DNA of 64,000 bases from Promicromonospora sukumoe. GTDB lineage: Bacteria; Actinomycetota; Actinomycetes; Actinomycetales; Cellulomonadaceae. The position numbers were made by a program, and so were the translations under genes. Under the pieces are notes generated by a model that saw nothing but the letters and a program-made list of their open reading frames with translations, did no database searches and was not told the origin of the DNA. The stretch spans positions 1,364,001 to 1,428,000 of the forward strand of contig NZ_JACGWV010000002.1 of the NCBI RefSeq assembly GCF_014137995.1, given 5' to 3'. Below are positions 59,154-64,000 of the stretch, piece by piece (within the stretch, counting starts at the first letter, position 1; every line of letters begins with the position of its first letter).

Positions 59154-61460
59154 TCAGTTGACCTGGATGGTCATGTGACCCTTCTTCGCGTCCTCGGTGA
59201 GCACCTTGATCGTGGTGCCGGTGCCGCCGACCTTGACCGAGTGGCCGGGGTTGGCCGGGTCGTAGTAGGCGTTCGGGTTGGTGTCGTCGAACTTCCACAC
59301 CGGCCACTGCTTGCCGACCTTGAGCGAGGTCAGCGACGTGGCCGACACCTCACGGTGCAGCGACAGCGCGTCGGTCTTCTGCAGGCCGAACGTGGCGTCG
59401 AAGGACTGGATGCGGTTGCGGGCGATCGTGCCGTCCGACCACTTCAGCGCCTTGGGACGGGCGTCGACCGGCAGGGCCTGGCCGCCACCCGGGTGCTGGG
59501 AGACGTTGTTGTCGCCGTACAGGCTGTTCACGTACCAGATCAGCAGGCCGTCCTGGTACGGGTAGTGCTCCACCTTGTTGCTGTTGGTGAAGCCCCAGCC
59601 GAAGTTGTACGGGCCCGACTTCAGGGTCTGGTCGTACCCGCCGTACACGCGGTTCTCGGCCACGTAGTAGTGCTGGTAGGTGACCTCGTAGGTGCCGTCG
59701 GCCCCGACCGTGGTGAAGCCGTCGGCGGTCCAGTCGGACCCGTCCGAGAAGTCCTCGGTCAGCGCGTCACCCACGGCGACGTCGTCGACCAGGATGCCGG
59801 TCTCGTTGGTGCCGCCGTCGCTGGAGTAGCGGAAGCGGACCGACGCCGTCTGGCCGGCGTAGTCGCCGAGGTCGGCGGTCAGGTCGACCCAGGCGCCGTC
59901 CGAGGCGCCGGTGATGCCGGAGCCCGGGTTGGTGCCGTTCGGGTCCTCGTCCGTCGACAGGTTGTTCGGCAGGGCGGTCCAGGTGGAGCCGCCGTCCGTC
60001 GAGACCTCGGCGAACGCGTAGTCGAAGTCCACCTCGATGTCGTACTGCACCTTGGCGGTCAGCGAGGCGCCGTCCGGCACGGTGAACGACGGCGAGGTGA
60101 TCGTGTTGTTCAGGTCGTTGCCGGTACCCGAGTAGACGAACTCGCCGTCGAACGGCGCGATGCCGAGGTCGACCTGCTCGACGCCGTCCGGCAGGTTCAC
60201 GATCGCGGCCTGCGCGCGCGTCGTGGCGTGGAACGACGGGCCGAGCTTGACCCGCTCACGCTCGCCCGGCTCGATCGTCTCGTAGTCGAGCCAGCCCAGG
60301 AACAGCTTCTCGGTGGCGCCCATGTGGTTGGGCGTGGTGCCGATGGTGCCGTCGCCGTGGCCCAGCCACGAGCCGGAGCTCATGAGGTTCCAGTAGCCGG
60401 TGCCGTTCTCGCCGCCCGCGGTGTCGTAGTAGTCCGGGAGGCCGAGGTCGTGGCCGAACTCGTGCGCGAACACGCCCAGGCCGCCGTTCTCCGGCTCCGT
60501 GGTGTAGTCACGGATCCAGATGTCGGAGTCACCGATCTTGATGCCGCCGAGCTTCTCGAAGCCGGACGGGCCGTCCGTGCCGAGGCCGCCCTGGTTGACC
60601 GCCCAGCGGTGCGACCAGATGGCCGACTCGGGAGCGCCGGCCTCCTCGCCCTCACCGGCGTGGATCGCCTGGAAGTGGTCGATGTAGCCGTCGGGCTCGG
60701 CCGTGATGCCGTCGCCGTCCATGTCGTAGCGGTCCCAGACGTCGAACGACTGGAGGTACGCGTCGATCTCCTCGGCGGTCTTGCCCGAGGCGATCTGGTC
60801 GTCGTACCAGGCGTCCGCGGTGTCCTGGACGAACCGCGTCATGTCCGTGCCGGACTCCGTGGTGCCGTAGGAGGCCGTGCTGTAGGGCACGGTCACCCAG
60901 TCGGACACGTCGCCCTGCAGGTCGAAGCGGCCCGACGACATCTCGTCGTAGACGCCGGCGAACGACTCGCCGTCCTGGTCCTCCAGGCCGGTGAAGAACA
61001 TCTCCTGGTAGTGGTCGCGCGAGAAGTCGGGCTCCCAGTAGGTGGAGTTGTCGCTCCGCGTGGGCTCCGGGATCTCGTTGTGCGCCGGGCCGGCGGCGGC
61101 GTCCGGGTAGCGCTCGTCGGTCTCGTCGCCGAAGTCGACCAGGATGCTGAAGAGCTGCGCGGTCTCCTCGACGCCGTACTCGACGTACTCGCGCGGCGAG
61201 ATCTCCACGACCTTGGACTTGTGCTTGCCCTTGCCGCGGGTCTCGACCTTCGCCTGGCCGGTCGCGACCATGTCCACGGCGGTCTGTCGCTTCTCGGTCT
61301 GCTTCTCGGCGAGGGCGTCCGGCCGGTTGTCCTCCTTGGCCGGGGCCGCCTGCTGCGGCGGCTCCTCGACCGGCGGTGCCGCGGAAGCCGTGATCGGCAC
61401 GACGGCGGCCGAGAGCAACAGGGCTGCTCCCGCGCCGACTGCACAGATACGTCGATTCAT
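59154..61460 (-). CDS. Secreted M6 family metalloprotease (immune inhibitor A-like)
   Basis: A 768-residue secreted zinc protease. A signal peptide covers about residues 1-28. A propeptide-like region lies at about 30-110. The M6 catalytic domain includes the zinc motif HEFGHDLGLPD near residue 335, with the His-Glu-His plus Asp arrangement of metzincin-like enzymes. SSGSWLGHGDG follows. A beta-sandwich (MAM/jelly-roll) domain occurs near residues 450-570, with VRFRYSSDGGTNETGILVDDV. The enzyme would digest extracellular proteins. GGAGG lies upstream of ATG 61460. A family A palindrome closes the transcript. Confidence 0.9.
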   Translation of the reverse strand: MNRRICAVGAGAALLLSAAVVPITASAAPPVEEPPQQAAPAKEDNRPDALAEKQTEKRQTAVDMVATGQAKVETRGKGKHKSKVVEISPREYVEYGVEETAQLFSILVDFGDETDERYPDAAAGPAHNEIPEPTRSDNSTYWEPDFSRDHYQEMFFTGLEDQDGESFAGVYDEMSSGRFDLQGDVSDWVTVPYSTASYGTTESGTDMTRFVQDTADAWYDDQIASGKTAEEIDAYLQSFDVWDRYDMDGDGITAEPDGYIDHFQAIHAGEGEEAGAPESAIWSHRWAVNQGGLGTDGPSGFEKLGGIKIGDSDIWIRDYTTEPENGGLGVFAHEFGHDLGLPDYYDTAGGENGTGYWNLMSSGSWLGHGDGTIGTTPNHMGATEKLFLGWLDYETIEPGERERVKLGPSFHATTRAQAAIVNLPDGVEQVDLGIAPFDGEFVYSGTGNDLNNTITSPSFTVPDGASLTAKVQYDIEVDFDYAFAEVSTDGGSTWTALPNNLSTDEDPNGTNPGSGITGASDGAWVDLTADLGDYAGQTASVRFRYSSDGGTNETGILVDDVAVGDALTEDFSDGSDWTADGFTTVGADGTYEVTYQHYYVAENRVYGGYDQTLKSGPYNFGWGFTNSNKVEHYPYQDGLLIWYVNSLYGDNNVSQHPGGGQALPVDARPKALKWSDGTIARNRIQSFDATFGLQKTDALSLHREVSATSLTSLKVGKQWPVWKFDDTNPNAYYDPANPGHSVKVGGTGTTIKVLTEDAKKGHMTIQVN

Positions 61461-61718
61461 GTTTCCTCCGTCAAGAGAGCGACGTCCGGGGACGAGGAGG
61501 TAATGCGTACGGGTCTCCGGACCTGCTGGACGACTTTGTCCACGGAGGAGGAAACCAGGGAAATATTACGACAATGTTGCCTAGGACACAGTTCTGCTTC
61601 ACGACGTATGCCTGGAATGCACTCGTAGAATCGGTTCGAGGGCGCGTATTTTGGTCGCTGTCCGCCGGACCGGTTCGTCGTCCGGGTGAGCCCACGCCCG
61701 TCGACCCCGGAGACGCCC
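61461..61718. promoter_or_regulatory. Divergent promoter region
   Basis: This 258-bp gap separates the M6 protease gene from the divergent MFS gene and is AT-rich around 61560-61660. TAATAT occurs on the minus strand near 61565 and may be part of the protease promoter, but a well-spaced -35 was not found. No clear operator was seen. Confidence 0.3.
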
Positions 61719-62942
61719 ATGACCGCGAACAGCAGCGCCGCTGCGGCCACCTTTGCCGCACCCCCGGTCGACCAGCGCCGCGCCGCCGTCGCGCTGATCG
61801 CCCTGTCGGTCAGTGCCTTCACGTTCGTCACCGCCGAGAACCTGCCGGGCGGGCTGCTCACCCTCATCGCCCCTGACCTGGGCCGCAGCACGTCCGAGGT
61901 GGGACTGCTGGTCTCGGCGTACGCCGCCGTCGTCGTGCTGGCGTCGCTGCCGCTCTCGCGCCTGACCCGCCGGTTCCCGCGCCGCTGGGTGCTCGCGGCG
62001 ACCACCGCGGTGTGCACCGTCGGGACGCTCTGGTCGGCGGTCGCGATCGGCTACGGGGACCTGATGGCCGCGCGCATGGTCACCGCGCTGGGGCAGGCGC
62101 TGTTCTGGTCGGTCGTCACGCCCGCCGCCGCGAGCCTGTTCGCGCCCGCCGTCCGCGGCAAGATGATCGCGCGGCTGGCGATCGGCAACTCCCTCGCGCC
62201 GCTGCTGGGCGTGCCGCTCGGCACGTTCGTGGGCCAGCAGGCGGGCTGGCGCACCGCGTTCCTGGTGTTCTCCGCGGTGAGCCTGCTGGCCTGCCTCGCG
62301 ATGGCGATCGCCATGCCCGACGTCGACGCCGAGCAGAGCGGCACGGCCCGCGGCACGCACCCCAGCATGCGCCGCTTCGTGGTGCTCATGGTGGTCACGG
62401 TGCTGCTCGTGACCGGCGGCTTCATGATGATCACGTTCGTCACCCAGTTCCTGCTGGAGACGGCGGGATTCCCCGACCGGTACCTCAGCGCGCTGCTGCT
62501 GGGCCAGGGGGCGGCCGGCCTGACGGGCACGCTGCTCATCGGCCAGGTGCTCGACCGGCGGCCGTGGCAGACCGTGCTCGTGGCCCTCGGCCTGCTGACC
62601 GCCGCGCTCGTGCTGCTCTGGGGGCTGGGGCATGTCCCGGCAATCGCCCTGGTCGGGCTGGCCCTGTTCGGCCTCGCGTTCAGCGCGATCCCGCCCGCCC
62701 TGTCGTTCCTGTCCATGCAGGTCGCCCCGGGCGCCACCGAGTCGGCGACCGCGATCTCGAGCTCGGTGTTCAACATCGGGATCGGCGGCGGGGCGGCGCT
62801 CGGGGCGCTGGTGGTGGCGACCGTCGGCGTCGGCACGGTGCCCCTGGTGGGGGCGTTCTTCGTGCTGGCCGGGCTGGTGGTCGTCGCGGTCGACGTGCGG
62901 CTGGCGACCCGCCGGGCCGGCCTGCCGCACGCCGACCTCTGA
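61719..62942 (+). CDS. MFS transporter, sugar/drug efflux type
   Basis: A 407-residue major facilitator carrier with twelve helices, similar to AraJ/SotB-type efflux proteins. VSAFTFVTAENLPGGLLTLI in helix 1 is typical, and SRLTRRFPRRWVL is the A-motif loop. AISSSVFNIGIGGGAALGAL near the end matches the late helices of this branch. ATG 61719 is favoured by CGGAGA just upstream; GTG 61686 in frame is possible. The transported compound is unknown. It converges with the septum-formation lipoprotein gene, the two stops being only four bases apart. Confidence 0.87.
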   Translation: MTANSSAAAATFAAPPVDQRRAAVALIALSVSAFTFVTAENLPGGLLTLIAPDLGRSTSEVGLLVSAYAAVVVLASLPLSRLTRRFPRRWVLAATTAVCTVGTLWSAVAIGYGDLMAARMVTALGQALFWSVVTPAAASLFAPAVRGKMIARLAIGNSLAPLLGVPLGTFVGQQAGWRTAFLVFSAVSLLACLAMAIAMPDVDAEQSGTARGTHPSMRRFVVLMVVTVLLVTGGFMMITFVTQFLLETAGFPDRYLSALLLGQGAAGLTGTLLIGQVLDRRPWQTVLVALGLLTAALVLLWGLGHVPAIALVGLALFGLAFSAIPPALSFLSMQVAPGATESATAISSSVFNIGIGGGAALGALVVATVGVGTVPLVGAFFVLAGLVVVAVDVRLATRRAGLPHADL

Positions 62943-62946
62943 CGAG

Positions 62947-63504
62947 CTACTCCGCGACGCCCTGCAGGCTGCCCGTGAACGGCTCCTCGGAGCTGACGAT
63001 GCACTGCAGCGCCCGGTCGTTCAGCTGCTCCCAGGTGGCCTGGGTCGGGTAGAAGCCCGTGTAGCCGTAGACGGACTCGTCGTAGGACACGCCCACGAAC
63101 TTCTCGAACTCGTCGTAGCACCAGTCGTCGAACGTCTTCGACATGGACTCGTCGCCCGGGTACTCGTCGCCCTCCATGATGAGTTCCGCGTAGACCTCGC
63201 CGGTGTGCTCCTCGGCGCACGGCACCACGGGCACCGACTCGACCTCGAAGTCCTCGCCCTCCGCGGTCTCGCCGTAACCCTCGAGCGCCTCCAGGTCGAT
63301 GCAGTCGCCCTTGAGGATCTCGAACGCGTCCGCGTCCGCGGAGGCGGTGATCTCGCCGCCCGGCTCGTCACGCGGCGCGTCACCGCTCGACATGATCCCG
63401 TCCAGGACCGAGCAGCCGGTGAGCAGGGTCAGCGAGACGGTGGCGGCGGCCGCGACGGCCAGCAGCCGGACCGGACGACGAACGGGACGGACAGTGCGGT
63501 TCAT
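62947..63504 (-). CDS. Septum formation family lipoprotein
   Basis: A 185-residue lipoprotein with the lipobox LTGC (Cys31) and a Ser-Asp-rich linker. The outer domain contains GDCIDLEALEGY, VPVVPCAEEHTGEVYAELI, DWCYDEFEKFVGVSY and QLNDRALQCIVSS. These match the septum formation (Septum_form) domain of actinobacteria, with four conserved cysteines that probably form two disulfides. The protein would sit on the outer face of the membrane; a role in septation is the family annotation and not shown here. AAAGGAAG lies well placed before ATG 63504. Confidence 0.8.
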   Translation of the reverse strand: MNRTVRPVRRPVRLLAVAAAATVSLTLLTGCSVLDGIMSSGDAPRDEPGGEITASADADAFEILKGDCIDLEALEGYGETAEGEDFEVESVPVVPCAEEHTGEVYAELIMEGDEYPGDESMSKTFDDWCYDEFEKFVGVSYDESVYGYTGFYPTQATWEQLNDRALQCIVSSEEPFTGSLQGVAE

Positions 63505-63633
63505 CAAGTTCTTCCTTTGGTTCGGCACGACGGCGGGGACCCTCGCCGCGGCCGCATCGGGCCGCCCCGGAAAAATACCGTCTCGAACGTCCGTACTGGT
63601 GGCGAGCGGGCAACGATTCGATCACGGGGGCGA

Positions 63634-63655
63634 GTTCACGCACAGTTCACCCGCG
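63634..63655 (+). promoter_or_regulatory. PHO-box-like direct repeat
   Basis: Two 11-nt units, GTTCACGCACA (63634-63644) and GTTCACCCGCG (63645-63655), fit the actinobacterial PHO box, in which PhoP binds direct repeats related to GTTCACC. They lie about 70 bp before a secreted nuclease/phosphatase-type gene, with TACGGT at 63672 as a possible -10. Phosphate control is inferred. The rest of the 220-bp gap holds no gene. Confidence 0.6.
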
Positions 63656-63724
63656 CGAGCGGGCGCCGTCCTACGGTGTCTGACGCGGACCACCCGCGCA
63701 CGACACCCCGACGAAGGAGCAGTC

Positions 63725-64000
63725 ATGCGAGCCAGCACCCCCTCGCGCCTGACGGGCGCGGCCGCGGCGGCCGCCCTGCTGGCCGGGGCCTTCCTCGCCT
63801 CGGCGAGCACGGCCACGGCGGGCACAGTCCCAGCAGGCACGACGCCGGACGACGGCCCCGCCGCGACGTCGGCCACGACGTCGTCGGCCGGGCACGACCG
63901 GAACCACGGCAAGCCCCGGGCCCTGCGCGTCGCGACCTACAACCTGTCGCTCAACCGCGCGACCGAGGGCGAGCTCGTCGCCGACCTGTCCACGGGCGAC
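63725..64000 (+). CDS. Secreted endonuclease/exonuclease/phosphatase family protein (partial)
   Basis: The first 92 codons of a gene cut by the window edge. A signal peptide covers about residues 1-32 (LTGAAAAAALLAGAFLASAS). After a Thr-Asp-Ala-rich linker, the domain starts at LRVATYNLSLNRATEGELV near residue 67. VATYNLSLNR is the first strand of the endonuclease/exonuclease/phosphatase fold and includes the metal-contact asparagine. A role in recovering phosphate from nucleic acids or esters outside the cell is plausible because of the PHO-box-like site. GAAGGAG precedes the ATG. Confidence 0.75.
   Translation, partial: MRASTPSRLTGAAAAAALLAGAFLASASTATAGTVPAGTTPDDGPAATSATTSSAGHDRNHGKPRALRVATYNLSLNRATEGELVADLSTGD

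Noticed and set aside
1..64000. Phage defence, toxin-antitoxin or prophage genes
   Set aside because: I looked for typical nuclease, methylase, toxin or phage structural signatures and found none; the YhgE/Pip name alone does not indicate phage interaction.

Overview
The window is a single stretch of very GC-rich, densely coding chromosome. The use of GTG starts, likely leaderless genes, a secreted family-6 cellulase-type hydrolase, an LAXTG (sortase E type) surface protein and a cysteine-containing upstream peptide all suggest an actinobacterium. Micrococcales near Cellulomonadaceae or Promicromonosporaceae is my best inference. About 51 protein genes are supported, one cut by the right edge. 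I saw no rRNA, tRNA, transposase, integrase or CRISPR array.

Layout, left to right. (1) 1-7.2 kb: an export module of a YhgE/Pip protein and an RND/MMPL transporter, divergent from a TetR regulator, then a secreted GH6 hydrolase. (2) 7.3-16.6 kb: phosphoglucomutase, rhodanese, a secreted GHL10-type hydrolase, an acetyltransferase, two MFS carriers and an NfeD-flotillin pair. (3) 16.6-24.3 kb: a tandem-hairpin region, an LAXTG wall protein, a repetitive secreted protein, a VIT1-type metal transporter with a ferritin-like domain, a catalytically degenerate RNase HI homologue, a fumarase-superfamily lyase and a 46-residue protein. (4) 24.4-28.3 kb: an aromatic catabolism block (AraC regulator, flavin hydroxylase, hydroxyquinol-type dioxygenase). 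(5) 28.4-39.4 kb: small housekeeping genes, a divergent MerR/DUF6194 pair, MOSC, phosphoesterase, amino acid permease, type II NADH dehydrogenase, an HTH-arsenate reductase fusion, VOC and sulfotransferase proteins. (6) 39.4-47.2 kb: a tightly overlapping sulfur operon on the minus strand: a three-cysteine leader peptide, sulfonate-type ABC importer, acetyl-CoA synthetase, O-acetylhomoserine sulfhydrylase, CoA-binding protein and a kinase-like protein. (7) 47.2-56.1 kb: a tricorn protease, a methyltransferase with a His-Gly-rich insert next to a CDF metal exporter, an AraC regulator and a polar amino acid ABC importer. (8) 56.3-64 kb: an MFS/ArsR divergent pair, an oxidoreductase, an M6 metalloprotease, another MFS carrier, a septum-formation lipoprotein and the start of a secreted nuclease/phosphatase-type enzyme preceded by a PHO-box-like repeat.

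The most striking feature beyond the genes is a set of ten long palindromes that fall into three sequence families. Family A has five copies, B three and C two. All lie just after stop codons, and arms change on both sides so that pairing is kept. Families B and C each bracket a divergent gene pair that includes its own regulator. Other points worth checking are a nucleotide-binding-like domain without a Walker A lysine fused to the MMPL transporter, three tandem covarying hairpins with an invariant loop, a cluster of DnaA-box-like sequences away from any obvious origin, and the cysteine leader with its attenuator-like palindrome. All calls rest on reading the sequence; no database search was possible.
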